DNA of 64,000 nt from Yoonia vestfoldensis DSM 16212 (GCF_000382265.1 NZ_KB907975.1:62001-126000), one strand, 5' to 3'; counted from the stretch's first letter, positions 25,146 to 34,619 are shown. Numbers and translations: made by a program. The notes: a model not told the origin generated them from the letters alone.

Positions 25146-25697
25146 ATGCCGCGCACCCTGCTGTTCAACAAACCTTACGGCGTCCTGTCACAATTCACCG
25201 ACGCACGCAGCCCCTCGCCGCGCCCGACGCTGTCGGCCTATATTGATGTGCCCGGCGTCTATCCTGCTGGCCGCCTCGACCGTGACAGCGAAGGATTGCT
25301 GGTGTTGACCGACGATGGCGCCTTGCAGGCGCGCATCGCAGACCCGCGTCACAAGCTGCCGAAAACCTATCTGGTGCAGGTGGAAGGCGCGCCCGACGAC
25401 GCGGATCTTGCACCCCTGCGGCGCGGCGTGATGCTGAACGACGGGCCGACGCGGCCTGCGCAGATCCGGCTGATCGCGCCGCCCGCGCTGTGGGACCGCG
25501 ATCCGCCCGTACGGTTTCGCAAATCGGTGCCGGATCAATGGATCGAGATCACCCTACAGGAAGGCCGCAACCGGCAGGTGCGCCGGATGACCGCGCATAT
25601 CGGGTTTCCGACGCTGCGGCTGGTGCGCTGGCGGATCGGGGACTGGGATTTAGACGGGTCGTCGCCGGGCACCTGGCACGATGCACCGACCGGATAA
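25146..25697 (+). CDS. rluE: 23S rRNA pseudouridine synthase, RluE type
   Basis: This 183-residue enzyme of the RsuA/RluB/E/F family lacks an S4 domain. The catalytic Asp lies in the motif [18 protein letters not shown] (about residues 38-55), preceded by [13 protein letters not shown] and followed by [11 protein letters not shown] and [27 protein letters not shown]. RluE modifies U2457 of 23S rRNA in E. coli. The start at 25146 matches family N-termini. It is followed by a strong hairpin terminator. Confidence 0.93.
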   Translation: MPRTLLFNKPYGVLSQFTDARSPSPRPTLSAYIDVPGVYPAGRLDRDSEGLLVLTDDGALQARIADPRHKLPKTYLVQVEGAPDDADLAPLRRGVMLNDGPTRPAQIRLIAPPALWDRDPPVRFRKSVPDQWIEITLQEGRNRQVRRMTAHIGFPTLRLVRWRIGDWDLDGSSPGTWHDAPTG

Positions 25698-25712
25698 TGC
25701 TGTGTGGGGGCA

Positions 25713-25747
25713 GCGCAAGGTTTTTCGGACGAAAAACCTTCGGAGCG
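25713..25747. terminator. Bidirectional hairpin terminator between rluE and tRNA-Leu
   Basis: AAGGTTTTTCG (25717-25727) and CGAAAAACCTT (25730-25740) form a perfect 11-bp stem with a 2-base centre, flanked by GCGC on both sides. It can end rluE on the plus strand and the tRNA transcript on the minus strand. Confidence 0.78.
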
Positions 25748-25767
25748 CAGCATCTGCCATCAGCGAG

Positions 25768-25854
25768 TGGTGCGGTCGGGGGGACTCGAACCCCCACGAA
25801 TGTTACTTCACAGCGACCTCAACGCTGCGCGTCTACCAATTCCGCCACGACCGC
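25768..25854 (-). tRNA. tRNA-Leu, anticodon GAG
   Basis: On the minus strand the acceptor stem GCGGTCG pairs with CGACCGC, followed by A and an encoded CCA. The D-loop region GGCGGAATTGGTAGACGC is typical of leucine tRNAs. The anticodon arm CAGCG-TTGAGGT-CGCTG gives anticodon GAG. A long class II variable arm (GTAACATTCGT region) and the T arm GGGGGTTCGAGTCCCCC complete the cloverleaf. It reads CUC and CUU codons. Confidence 0.97.
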
Positions 25855-25918
25855 ACGTCTCAGGCTGGCAAGTGCCGCTCTCATAGACGAGGGGATTTGC
25901 GATGCCAAGAGGGAAATC

Positions 25919-26623
25919 ATGTCCCTTTCCATCACCCTTTTGCCGGTTTATCCCGAAGCCATGGTAGAGTGGATCATCAGCGACGGGTTGACAGAGTACG
26001 AGACGGCGCTGGCCTTCATGGAGAACCGCGTCAACGCCATCGTCACGGGCCAGGCCGACGAATGTATCTGGCTGCTGGAACATCCCCCGCTCTACACCGC
26101 GGGCACATCGGCAAAGGCGGCGGACCTGATCGCGCCCGACCGTTTCCCGGTGCATGACGCGCGGCGCGGTGGTGAATACACCTATCACGGACCGGGGCAA
26201 CGGGTGGTCTATGTTATGCTTGATGTGGGCAAGCGCGGGCGTGATGTGCGGCGTTTCGTGCAGGATCTGGAACGTTGGGTGATCGGCACGCTTGATGCCT
26301 TCACCATCAGAGGCGAGATTCGACCGGGCCGCGTCGGTGTCTGGGTGCAGCGCCCCGACAAGCCGCGCAGCGCAGATGGGGCGCTGGCCGAGGCAAAGAT
26401 CGCCGCCATCGGGATTCGCATGCGCAAATGGGTGTCGTTCCACGGGCTGTCGATCAACGTCGACCCGGACCTGTCCCATTTCGATGGCATCGTGCCCTGC
26501 GGCATCCGCGACCACGGCGTGACGTCGCTGGTCGACCTCGGCCTGCCGGTCAGCATGGCCGATCTCGACCTCGCCCTGCGGCAGAGTTTTGAGCGCACCT
26601 TTACCCCCCCTGCGCCAATATAA
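25919..26623 (+). CDS. lipB: Octanoyl-[ACP]:protein N-octanoyltransferase
   Basis: This 234-residue enzyme transfers octanoate from acyl carrier protein to lipoyl domains, the first step of lipoate synthesis. LipB motifs are [36 protein letters not shown], a lysine in [19 protein letters not shown], and [17 protein letters not shown] with the catalytic Cys (PCGI). The ATG at 25919 has AGAGGG upstream; an internal ATG at 25961 (MVEWIISDG) is also close to family N-termini. Confidence 0.95.
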   Translation: MSLSITLLPVYPEAMVEWIISDGLTEYETALAFMENRVNAIVTGQADECIWLLEHPPLYTAGTSAKAADLIAPDRFPVHDARRGGEYTYHGPGQRVVYVMLDVGKRGRDVRRFVQDLERWVIGTLDAFTIRGEIRPGRVGVWVQRPDKPRSADGALAEAKIAAIGIRMRKWVSFHGLSINVDPDLSHFDGIVPCGIRDHGVTSLVDLGLPVSMADLDLALRQSFERTFTPPAPI

Positions 26624-26743
26624 CCCAACGTGTCGCCCGCATGGGCAGTTGCCCCTTGCGGTGCAAGCGACTAGAACGCTGACCAACGACCGCCGTTCTT
26701 TGAATCGGCGGCGTCGATCTGTAGCCAATACGAGGAGAGCCAC

Positions 26744-28402
26744 ATGGCGGACGCAGCCATCCACGGCGATACACATCAGGACAACCGGAATTTCTTTACC
26801 CGGTGGTTCATGTCCACCAACCACAAGGACATCGGTATCCTGTACCTGTTCACCGCAGGCATCCTGGGGTTCGTGTCCGTGGCCTTCACCATGTACATGC
26901 GGCTGGAGCTTATGCATCCGGGCGTGCAATACATGTGCATGGAAGGGTTCATGACAGATCCCTGCACGCCCAACGGGCACCTTTGGAACGTCCTGATCAC
27001 CTACCACGGTGTGCTGATGATGTTCTTCGTCGTGATCCCGGCGCTTTTCGGTGGGTTCGGGAATTATCTCATGCCGTTGCAGATTGGTGCGCCCGACATG
27101 GCGTTTCCGCGGCTGAACAACCTGTCTTTCTGGATGTTCGTGGCCGGTGGCACGATGGGTGTGGCTTCCATGCTTGCGCCTGGCGGCAATGGCCAGCTTG
27201 GGTCGGGTGTGGGCTGGGTCATGTATCCGCCGCTGTCCACCAACGAGGCGGGCATGTCGATGGATCTTGCGATCTTTGCCGTCCACTTGTCGGGGGCGTC
27301 GTCGATCCTTGGAGCGATCAACATCATCACCACTTTCCTGAATATGCGCGCACCGGGCATGACGCTGCACAAGGTGCCGCTGTTTGCCTGGTCGATCTTT
27401 GTGACCGCCTGGATGATTCTGCTGGCGCTGCCGGTTCTGGCGGGTGCGATCACCATGCTGCTGACCGACCGCAATTTCGGCACGACCTTCTTCCAGCCTG
27501 AAGGTGGTGGCGATCCGGTCCTGTACCAGCACATCCTGTGGTTCTTCGGTCACCCCGAAGTCTATATCATCATCATCCCCGGCTTTGGCATCATCAGCCA
27601 CGTGATCGCCACTTTCAGCCGCAAGCCGATCTTCGGCTATCTGCCGATGGTCTATGCGATGGTCGCAATTGCGGTTCTGGGCTTCGTCGTCTGGGCGCAC
27701 CATATGTACACCGTTGGCATGTCGCTGACCCAGCAAAGCTATTTCATGCTGGCCACGATGGTCATCGCGGTGCCGACCGGCGTCAAGATTTTCTCTTGGA
27801 TCGCGACGATGTGGGGCGGGTCGATCGAGTTCAAGACACCGATGCTCTGGGCGTTCGGCTTCCTGTTCCTGTTCACCGTCGGTGGCGTCACCGGCATCGT
27901 GCTGAGCCAGGCGGCTGTGGACCGCGTGTACCACGACACCTATTATGTCGTCGCACACTTCCACTATGTGATGAGCCTTGGCGCGGTCTTCGCCATCTTT
28001 GCGGGGATCTATTTCTACCTGCCCAAGATGTCAGGCCGCATGTATCCCGAATGGGCCGGAAAGGTCCACTTCTTCACGATGTTCATCGGTTCGAACCTGA
28101 CCTTCTTCCCACAGCACTTTCTGGGTCGGCAGGGCATGCCACGCCGCTACATCGACTACCCCGATGCCTTTGCGCTATGGAATCTGGTGTCATCTTGGGG
28201 TGCATTCCTGTCCTTCGCGTCCTTCCTGTTCTTCATCGGTGTGATGGCCTGGACGCTGTTGCGCGGACGCCGTGTCACGGAAAACAACCCGTGGAACGAA
28301 TATGCCGACACGCTGGAATGGACCCTCCCCTGCCCGCCACCCGAACACACGTTCGAGACGCTGCCCAAGCGGGAAGACTGGGACAAGAAACACGCGCACT
28401 AG
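26744..28402 (+). CDS. ctaD: Cytochrome c oxidase subunit I (aa3 type)
   Basis: This 552-residue 12-helix haem-copper oxidase subunit has [12 protein letters not shown] at the N-terminus and the haem a ligand in [12 protein letters not shown]. The CuB and cross-linked His-Tyr site is in [17 protein letters not shown], further CuB histidines in WAHHMYTVG, and the haem ligands in [14 protein letters not shown]. It reduces O2 and pumps protons in the inner membrane. GAGGAG precedes the ATG at 26744. It stands apart from the ctaC-ctaB-ctaG-ctaE genes and is followed by a terminator. Confidence 0.98.
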   Translation: MADAAIHGDTHQDNRNFFTRWFMSTNHKDIGILYLFTAGILGFVSVAFTMYMRLELMHPGVQYMCMEGFMTDPCTPNGHLWNVLITYHGVLMMFFVVIPALFGGFGNYLMPLQIGAPDMAFPRLNNLSFWMFVAGGTMGVASMLAPGGNGQLGSGVGWVMYPPLSTNEAGMSMDLAIFAVHLSGASSILGAINIITTFLNMRAPGMTLHKVPLFAWSIFVTAWMILLALPVLAGAITMLLTDRNFGTTFFQPEGGGDPVLYQHILWFFGHPEVYIIIIPGFGIISHVIATFSRKPIFGYLPMVYAMVAIAVLGFVVWAHHMYTVGMSLTQQSYFMLATMVIAVPTGVKIFSWIATMWGGSIEFKTPMLWAFGFLFLFTVGGVTGIVLSQAAVDRVYHDTYYVVAHFHYVMSLGAVFAIFAGIYFYLPKMSGRMYPEWAGKVHFFTMFIGSNLTFFPQHFLGRQGMPRRYIDYPDAFALWNLVSSWGAFLSFASFLFFIGVMAWTLLRGRRVTENNPWNEYADTLEWTLPCPPPEHTFETLPKREDWDKKHAH

Positions 28403-28416
28403 CGGCGCAGAAGATC

Positions 28417-28444
28417 AAAAGCCCCCGCCATGCGGGGGCTTTTT
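28417..28444 (+). terminator. Rho-independent terminator after ctaD
   Basis: AAAAGCCCCCGC and GCGGGGGCTTTT pair perfectly around CAT, ending in a T-run, 14 bp after the ctaD stop. Confidence 0.95.
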
Positions 28445-28625
28445 GCGTTAGACGGTGGGCGGTTAACCTCTCTTGCGCGGGCGGCAAGGGTTTGCGGCGA
28501 TCAAATAGGCAGATTTGAGGACTGGAATGTCTGCAATGCGGACAGCCAGGCAGTTGCCGCTGAATAATAGGTGAGGATTTGATGGAGGACGATTCTGCGG
28601 AGACGCGGCGACCGATCTTGAAAGA

Positions 28626-28931
28626 TCAGTCTGGTGCGCAGAGTTCCAGGAACGGGTCTGTTGCGTCCAACACTCCTTTTGCCGCAGAAATAGCCAACTC
28701 ATTCGCTGCGCGTGTGTTTGGTAGAGACATTTGGGAACGGTTCTCAAAAATAGCTGTCCCCCATTCAAGCCCCAATACTGAGCCAAGGAGCTCAGCGTTT
28801 GCGAGCTTAAGGCGCTCGACGTCGGCGCAAAAGCTGTCGCGGCCCACTATAATCGTGTTACCTTCCGCGGCTGCAGCTTGCCCAAGCAACAGGATGGCGA
28901 GCGAGAAGATGAAAAACAGCTTTAGCTTCAT
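28626..28931 (-). CDS. Small secreted protein, unknown
   Basis: This 101-residue protein has an obvious signal peptide (residues 1-22, MKLKLFFIFSLAILLLGQAA then AAEGN). The mature part contains two cysteines (near residues 35 and 98) that could form a disulfide. No ribosome site is clear before the ATG, and I do not recognise a family. It lies in a locally less GC-rich, gene-poor stretch between ctaD and the DUF2244 gene, together with a DUF924 remnant. The signal peptide is the main reason to accept it. Confidence 0.5.
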   Translation of the reverse strand: MKLKLFFIFSLAILLLGQAAAAEGNTIIVGRDSFCADVERLKLANAELLGSVLGLEWGTAIFENRSQMSLPNTRAANELAISAAKGVLDATDPFLELCAPD

Positions 28932-29038
28932 TTAGGCAAAGTTACATCAATTCAGCGCCCGCGCAACTCGACTGTCGGTGCTGTCGGTCGAATTCGGACT
29001 AGTCTCAGTTTGCCCCAGATTGAGCTGCTGCCGGTTTC

Positions 29039-29383
29039 GTGGGTCGTTGGCGAGGTTATCAGGCAAATGGGCACTTTGCATACCTCCAGCCGTGGGAAAT
29101 GATGTTCTTTTACATTGCGATTGCACATTGCGAGGGCCCGGATCACTTGGCGCGAATGCATAAGCTGGAGGATGCAGTCGAACTGGTCATTAAAGAGCTC
29201 CCAGATCAACTTCGCGAAAGTGGTCCACGACTGCGGGCGCAACATCAAAAGGTCAAAAAGATCATTGCAACATACGCGAGGTACCCTCATCGCAATGACA
29301 TTCTTTCGCGACACTCGATCCCCGAAGAAGATCTTTATATTTCTGCAGGTAATTTTCTACATCGCGCCAACAGCGGACCTTGA
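29039..29383 (+). pseudogene. DUF924 family protein, C-terminal remnant
   Basis: The reading frame encodes the C-terminal half of a DUF924 protein: the block PWEMMFFYIAIAHCEGPDHLARMHKLEDAV matches the usual R-x-F-x-Y-M-P-x-x-H-S-E region. HQKVKKIIATYARYPHRNDILSRHSIPEEDLYI matches the conserved FGRFPHRN and TPEE segment. The N-terminal half (about 90 residues in normal members) is missing, and no credible start or ribosome site exists; the open frame begins at a GTG. It is best read as a decayed copy, though a short divergent gene is possible. Confidence 0.6.
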
Positions 29384-29589
29384 GGCGCCTTGCAGCATTG
29401 GTATCTGTGGGCTCAAAGCAGTCATCGCACCGCGATATCGCGTACTTGCGTCAATTGCTGCAAAAGGCTGACCGTTGTGGGCGCTTTTTGGGTTTGGTCC
29501 ACCATGACGGAGACAAAAGCCAGTGACAGTTTCACGCATGGCCCTATCTGTCGGGAAAGACGAGACTTTGCCGCGACGAGGTGAGACAC
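29384..29589. other. Gap without a recognisable gene upstream of the DUF2244 gene
   Basis: About 200 bp between the DUF924 remnant and the next gene. I see no convincing coding frame, RNA or repeat. GAGGTGA at 29577-29583 is the ribosome site of the next gene. The stretch may be debris from the same event that truncated the DUF924 gene. Confidence 0.4.
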
Positions 29590-30090
29590 ATGCCCTATCA
29601 ATGGACCCCAGACCATCCCGACACGCAGACAGACTGGCAACTGAGCCTGTGGCCCTACCGCTCGTTGTTGCGCAAGGATTTCGTGCTATTCATGGGGGCG
29701 ACGGCAGCACTGGTCGCCCTGCCCTTGATTTCGCTTCTGGGCACGGTGATCGTCTGGGCCTTGCTGCCGTTTTTTGGCGTAATGTTCTGGGGGCTCTGGA
29801 CCGCGATCAATATCAGCTACAAGCGCGGTGAGGTGCTGGAAGAACTGGTGGTCGATGAAACATCCGCCCATCTGATCCGCTACAATCCCAAGGGCGAGCG
29901 GCAGGAATGGCACGCGAACCGCTATTGGGTGACCGTGCATCTGCACCCAAGGGGCGGGCCGGTCGAAAACTATATCACCCTGCGCGGCGGCGACCGCGAG
30001 GTCGAGATCGGCGCGTTTCTGGACGTGTCCGAACGGCTGGCGCTTTACGGTGATCTCAAACGCGCGATCCGCGGGGACAGCCCGCGCTGA
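29590..30090 (+). CDS. DUF2244 family membrane protein
   Basis: This 166-residue protein has an N-terminal soluble stretch (WQLSLWPYRSLLRKDFVLFM), two adjacent membrane helices (about residues 33-75; LVALPLISLLGTVIVWALLPFFGVMFWGLW) and a C-terminal beta-rich domain (HLIRYNPKGERQEWHANRYWVTVHLHP). The ending EIGAFLDVSERLALYGDLKRAI is typical of DUF2244. The ATG at 29590 follows GAGGTGA. The family often lies near cytochrome oxidase genes in this group; its function is unknown. Confidence 0.9.
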   Translation: MPYQWTPDHPDTQTDWQLSLWPYRSLLRKDFVLFMGATAALVALPLISLLGTVIVWALLPFFGVMFWGLWTAINISYKRGEVLEELVVDETSAHLIRYNPKGERQEWHANRYWVTVHLHPRGGPVENYITLRGGDREVEIGAFLDVSERLALYGDLKRAIRGDSPR

Positions 30091-30126
30091 TCCAGCCTCC
30101 GTGTCGCCGTCAGAAAGGCTTTCTTG

Positions 30127-30170
30127 CCTCCGGCGGGGATATTTGGGCTCGGAAGATGATGAAGGAAACT
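30127..30170 (+). repeat. Dispersed intergenic element, copy B
   Basis: GCCTCCGGCGGGGATATTT continues into GGGCTCGGAAGATGATGAA. The core differs from copy C at 56117-56150 by only a few bases over about 35. It lies between two convergent 3' ends (stops at 30090 and 30169), the usual place for a REP-like or terminator-like element, and touches the YqeY-like stop codon. Confidence 0.65.
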
Positions 30171-30630
30171 AGCCCAGCCGCGCCTTGACCATGGGACCGG
30201 CCTTCGCGAAATCCATCTGGCCGGTGTAGCGCGCCTTGAGTTCAGCCATGACCTTGCCCATGTCGCGGATGTTCTGCGCACCCACGGCGGCGATGGCGGC
30301 GTCGACCGCGGCCTCTGCCTCGGTCTCTGACAGCTGGCGGGGCAAGAATTCCTCGATCACCTTGATCTCGGCCAGTTCCTTTTCCGCGAGTTCCAGCCTG
30401 CCGCCTTCTTCATAGGCGCGCGCGCTTTCCTGCCGTTGCTTGACCATCCGGCCCATGATCGCAAGGACATCGGCATCCGACAGACCGGCGGCCTCGTCGG
30501 CGGTGCCGCGCATGGCGATGTCGCGGTCCTTGATCGCGGCGTTGATCAGGCGCAGCGTGGACAGCCTGTCGGCTTCCTTCGCTCTCATCGCATCGGTCAA
30601 TGCGGTGGTGATCCGGTCGCGCAACTGCAT
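30169..30630 (-). CDS. GatB/YqeY domain-containing protein
   Basis: This 153-residue, mostly helical protein has YqeY-family features: MQLRDRITTALTDAMRAKEADRLSTLRLINAAIKDRDI at the N-terminus, MVKQRQESARAYEEGGR, and EFLPRQLSETEAEAAVDAAIAAVGAQNIRDMGKVMAEL. The fold matches the tRNA-binding tail of GatB, but the role of the stand-alone protein is unclear. The ATG at 30630 has AGGA upstream; about 70 in-frame upstream codons show no similarity. It is divergent from carA. Confidence 0.93.
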   Translation of the reverse strand: MQLRDRITTALTDAMRAKEADRLSTLRLINAAIKDRDIAMRGTADEAAGLSDADVLAIMGRMVKQRQESARAYEEGGRLELAEKELAEIKVIEEFLPRQLSETEAEAAVDAAIAAVGAQNIRDMGKVMAELKARYTGQMDFAKAGPMVKARLG

Positions 30631-30802
30631 GAAAAGTCCTGTTCCTGTCTCGACAAAGAACCTGCACCTTATCGCCTTGCCTGTGTTCTGACAAGCGGAG
30701 CTGACGCCACGGTATCCCTTGTTTGCAAGGCGGCACTCCGGCCTTGACCCTGTGGCCGCACCCCCGTAAACCCGCACCAATTTGACCAATGGAGATCGGC
30801 TC

Positions 30803-31951
30803 ATGACGCAGAAATTAACGGCCTGCCTTGCTCTGGCGGATGGCACGATCTTTTACGGCATGGGTTTTGGCGCGGCGGGCGAAACGGTTGCGGAACTCTG
30901 TTTCAACACCGCAATGACGGGCTATCAGGAAATCATGACAGACCCGTCCTATGCGGGGCAGGTCATCACATTCACATTTCCCCATATCGGGAACACGGGG
31001 GTAAATGCCGATGACGATGAAACCGCTGATCCGGTGGCAGCGGGCATGGTCGTCAAATGGGACCCGACCGAGCCGTCGAACTGGCGCGCCACCGGAGAAT
31101 TGAAAAGCTGGCTGGCCAGCCGCAACCGGATCGGGATGGGGGGTGTCGACACCCGCCGCCTGACCCGCGCGATCCGCCAGCAAGGCGCGCCGCATGTCGC
31201 CCTTGCCCATAACCCCGATGGCGTCTTTGATCTGGAGAAACTGGTCGCCAAGGCCCGTGCCTTTGCCGGTCTTGTCGGCCTCGACCTGGCCAAGGACGTG
31301 ACCTGCGCGCAATCCTATCAGTGGAACGAAATGCGCTGGGCCTGGCCCGAAGGCCACCAGCCGCAGACACAGGCCCGCCACAGGGTCGTTGCCGTGGATT
31401 ACGGCGCCAAGCGCAATATCCTGCGCTGTTTGGCGTCGGCTGGCTGTGACGTCACTGTCTTGCCCGCCTCTGCCACGGCCGAGGATGTGCTGGCGCTGAA
31501 CCCCGATGGCGTGTTCTTGTCCAACGGTCCGGGCGATCCGGCGGCCACGGGCGTTTACGCTGTGCCGATGATCAAGGGCGTGCTGGAAACCGATATTCCG
31601 GTCTTTGGCATCTGTCTGGGCCATCAGATGCTGGCGCTGGCCTTGGGCGCGCGCACGGTCAAGATGAACCACGGCCATCACGGCGCCAACCACCCCGTCA
31701 AGGACCGCGAAACCGGCAAGGTCGAGATTACTTCGATGAACCACGGCTTTACGGTGGACAGCCAGACCCTGCCCGTAGGCGTGATCGAAACACATATCTC
31801 GCTGTTTGACGGGTCCAATTGCGGGATCCGCGTCGATGGTCGCCCCGTGTTCAGCGTGCAATACCACCCAGAGGCCAGCCCCGGCCCGCAGGACAGCTAT
31901 TACCTGTTCGAACGCTTTGCCAATGCGATGGATTCCCGCGCCGCGCGCTGA
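30803..31951 (+). CDS. carA: Carbamoyl-phosphate synthase small subunit
   Basis: This 382-residue protein is the glutaminase subunit that feeds ammonia to CarB for arginine and pyrimidine synthesis. The N-terminal CPSase domain includes GFGAAGETVAELCFNTAMTGYQEIMTDPSYAGQ. The class I glutamine amidotransferase domain has the nucleophile in FGICLGHQ and the His-Glu pair in VQYHPEASPGP. The ATG at 30803 follows GGAG at 9 bp. carB is not in the window. Confidence 0.97.
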   Translation: MTQKLTACLALADGTIFYGMGFGAAGETVAELCFNTAMTGYQEIMTDPSYAGQVITFTFPHIGNTGVNADDDETADPVAAGMVVKWDPTEPSNWRATGELKSWLASRNRIGMGGVDTRRLTRAIRQQGAPHVALAHNPDGVFDLEKLVAKARAFAGLVGLDLAKDVTCAQSYQWNEMRWAWPEGHQPQTQARHRVVAVDYGAKRNILRCLASAGCDVTVLPASATAEDVLALNPDGVFLSNGPGDPAATGVYAVPMIKGVLETDIPVFGICLGHQMLALALGARTVKMNHGHHGANHPVKDRETGKVEITSMNHGFTVDSQTLPVGVIETHISLFDGSNCGIRVDGRPVFSVQYHPEASPGPQDSYYLFERFANAMDSRAAR

Positions 31952-32016
31952 GGCCGGTTAACACCATCTTAACCATCCGGCGCGATACCTGACCCGTTCA
32001 CGGGGCGGGGTGCCGC

Positions 32017-33918
32017 ATGCTTGACTTTATCACCGATTCCGCTCTGGTCCCGCGTTTGCCGGAGCGAGACACCGCGCTCTTGCAGTCCTTGCTGGCCAAG
32101 CGGACGCTGGATCAGACGCAGGCTGGCCGCGCTGTCGCGTCAGCGTTGCGTCTGGATGTGCCGCTGTCTGATGTCCTGCTGCGCGATTACGCCCTGCCCG
32201 CTGATCTCGTCGCGCGCCATCTGGCGAAGGCCCATGCAGTGCAGGTAATCGACCCTGTCCGCCATCCGCCGGATGCAGCCCTTGTGGCGCGATGGGGCGC
32301 GCGCGACTGCCTGCGCCTTGGCCTTCTGCCGTCGCGCGTCTCGCAAGGCACGGTGACTGTCCTGACCACCTGCCCTGCCCGCTTTGCACTGGCACGCGCG
32401 GATCTGGAACAATCCTTTGGCGCGGTCCGCATGGGCATCACGACCGAGGCGAAACTGACCGGGGCTGTCGCGACCCTACACGGACCGATCTTCGCGGCAG
32501 AGGCGGAAACCTGCGTTCCCGCCGCTGAAAGCTGCCGGAACTGGAACGCAAGGCGCGCGGCGGGGGTCGCAGTCGCGCTGCTGGCTGTGGTCTTGGCATG
32601 GGCGGCCGTCAATCCCTCCGGCCTGATCGTCGCCTTCTCGCTTTGGGCGACTGGCGTGCTGGCTGTCACGACGTTGCTGAAAGTGGCTGCCGCGATCAGC
32701 GGGCTGCGGGCCGCACCTGAAGCCTTGCGTCCCTTGGCCGAGGCTGACCTGCCCGTCATCACGATGCTGGTCCCGCTTTACCGCGAAAAGGCCATCGCCT
32801 CGCATCTGCTGGTCCGGCTTGCGGCGCTGCGGTATCCGCGCGCCTTGCTCGACGTGTGCCTTGTGCTGGAAGAGGATGACGCCACCACCCGCGCGACGCT
32901 GGCGCGCACCACCCTGCCCGGCTGGATCCGGGCCATCGTTGTGCCGCCCGGTCAGGTCAAGACCAAACCGCGCGCATTGAACTATGCCCTGCCCTTTGCG
33001 CGCGGCAGCATCATCGGCGTCTGGGATGCCGAGGATGCTCCCGCCCCCGACCAATTGCACGTGGTGGCCCGCCATTTCACACATGCCGCGCCCCATGTCG
33101 CCTGCCTGCAAGGGGTACTGGATTACTACAACACCGGCACCAACTGGCTGACGCGCTGTTTCACCATCGAATATGCCGCGTGGTTCCGTGTCGTGCTGCC
33201 GGGGCTGGCAAGGCTGGGCCTTGTGGTGCCATTGGGTGGGACGACATTGTTCTTCCAGCGTGCGGTGCTGGAGGACTTGGGCGCATGGGACGCGCATAAC
33301 GTCACCGAGGATGCCGATCTGGGCCTGCGGCTGGCGCGGCGCGGCTATACCACCGAACTGATCCCCACCGTAACCATGGAAGAGGCGAATGGCCGCGCCT
33401 GGCCTTGGGTCAAGCAACGCGCGCGCTGGCTGAAAGGCTATGCGATCACGTACGGCGTACATATGCGCAACCCTGCGCGGCTGCTGCGCGATCTGGGGCT
33501 GTGGCAGTTCATCGGGGTGCAGGTGCTGTTTCTGGGCACACTCAGCCTGTTTGCGCTGATGCCGCTGTTCTGGTCACTGTGGCTGATCCCACTTGGGGTT
33601 GCGCATCCGCTGCATGGCTGGTTGTCAGCGGGGGCGTTCTGGACCATGACCTATGCGTTCTTTGCCGCAGAGGTGCTGGCCTTGACGGTCAACCTGATCG
33701 GCCTGCACAAGGCGGGTAAGCTGCACCTGTGGGGCTGGGCGCTGACATTGCCTGTCTATTTTCCGCTGGGCGCGCTGGCGGCCTATCGTGGGCTGGCCGA
33801 ACTGGCCACGCGGCCGTTCTATTGGGACAAGACCACCCACGGCGTCGTGCTGACAGGATTGAAGCCGCAGATCATTCCGCCGCCTCAACCTTTGCCGCGT
33901 CCAGTTTCAACCGCGTGA
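32017..33918 (+). CDS. GspE-N domain / family 2 glycosyltransferase fusion, membrane-bound
   Basis: In this 633-residue protein, residues 1-160 resemble a GspE/MshE N-terminal domain (LLAKRTLDQTQAGRAVASALRLDVPLSDVLL; VIDPVRHPPDAAL). Two membrane helices follow (about 187-232), then a processive GT2 domain (about 245-470) with VITMLVPLYREK, the WDAEDAPAPDQL acidic motif, TEDADLGLRLARRGY and the QRARW pocket motif. Several C-terminal helices end the protein. It probably polymerises or transfers sugar across the membrane; GspE-N domains in such proteins suggest cyclic-di-GMP or partner control. The 3' end overlaps the convergent FCD regulator by 47 bp. Confidence 0.88.
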   Translation: MLDFITDSALVPRLPERDTALLQSLLAKRTLDQTQAGRAVASALRLDVPLSDVLLRDYALPADLVARHLAKAHAVQVIDPVRHPPDAALVARWGARDCLRLGLLPSRVSQGTVTVLTTCPARFALARADLEQSFGAVRMGITTEAKLTGAVATLHGPIFAAEAETCVPAAESCRNWNARRAAGVAVALLAVVLAWAAVNPSGLIVAFSLWATGVLAVTTLLKVAAAISGLRAAPEALRPLAEADLPVITMLVPLYREKAIASHLLVRLAALRYPRALLDVCLVLEEDDATTRATLARTTLPGWIRAIVVPPGQVKTKPRALNYALPFARGSIIGVWDAEDAPAPDQLHVVARHFTHAAPHVACLQGVLDYYNTGTNWLTRCFTIEYAAWFRVVLPGLARLGLVVPLGGTTLFFQRAVLEDLGAWDAHNVTEDADLGLRLARRGYTTELIPTVTMEEANGRAWPWVKQRARWLKGYAITYGVHMRNPARLLRDLGLWQFIGVQVLFLGTLSLFALMPLFWSLWLIPLGVAHPLHGWLSAGAFWTMTYAFFAAEVLALTVNLIGLHKAGKLHLWGWALTLPVYFPLGALAAYRGLAELATRPFYWDKTTHGVVLTGLKPQIIPPPQPLPRPVSTA

Positions 33919-34525
33919 CGAAAGCAGCAGAGATGTGATCGCGCAGTGCCTTATAGGCGGCATCGCCATCCCCTGCAGCAATCGCCGCCACAATATCGGC
34001 ATGTTCCTGCAAGGTCTGCGCCCCGCGCCCTTCAGCGGCCAGCGAGGTGGTCGCAAGCAGCGCCATCGACCGATGCACAAGGTCAAGCTGCTGCACCAGA
34101 AAGCGGTTGTGCGACGCCAGATGGATCTGTTTGTGAAACCGCCGGTTCGCCCGGCTGAGTGCTGCGGGATCGTTGATCAGCTTCTTGTCGGCCTCCAGCA
34201 TATCCTGCAGGACCTTCACCTCTTCAGGCGCGGCATGCCGAGCGGCCAGACGCGCGGCCAGCCCTTCCAACTCGCCGCGCACGACGTAAAGCTCCGACAA
34301 TTGCGAATGATCAAGCGAGGCCACGATCAGCGACCGCCCGTCGCGCGTCAGAAGCGACTGGGTTTCCAGCCGCTGCAACGCCTCGCGGATCGGGGTGCGC
34401 GACACGCCGAACCTTTCGGCCAGCTCGCTTTCGACCAGCCTGTCGCCCGGTTTATACAAGTGACTGTCGATCGCCTCCAATATCAGGGCATAGGCGTCTT
34501 TCTGGGATTGGCGGGGGTCTTGCAT
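33872..34525 (-). CDS. GntR family regulator, FCD (FadR/VanR) type
   Basis: This 217-residue protein has an N-terminal winged helix (LYKPGDRLVESELAERFGVSRTPIREALQRLETQSLL) and a helical FCD ligand domain (about residues 75-205). The metal-binding pattern includes NRRFHKQIHLASHN, LLATTSLAAEGRGAQTLQEHADIV and LRDHISAAF. FCD regulators sense small organic acids. The ATG at 34525 removes a 25-residue spurious extension. It is divergent from the nucleotidase gene and overlaps the glycosyltransferase tail on the opposite strand. Confidence 0.92.
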   Translation of the reverse strand: MQDPRQSQKDAYALILEAIDSHLYKPGDRLVESELAERFGVSRTPIREALQRLETQSLLTRDGRSLIVASLDHSQLSELYVVRGELEGLAARLAARHAAPEEVKVLQDMLEADKKLINDPAALSRANRRFHKQIHLASHNRFLVQQLDLVHRSMALLATTSLAAEGRGAQTLQEHADIVAAIAAGDGDAAYKALRDHISAAFVTRLKLDAAKVEAAE

Positions 34526-34619
34526 CACAAAGCCTGTCGTTGATCCCAAGACCTTACGCCGCATGTCCCATCGCAGGCAAGCAAAAGCGGTTGCACCCAC
34601 CTTTGCCCCATATTACCCA

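Noticed and set aside
25808-27964. Open frame of 718 codons on the minus strand opposite ctaD and lipB
   Set aside because: It runs antisense to cytochrome oxidase and across tRNA-Leu, with a composition typical of reversed coding sequence.
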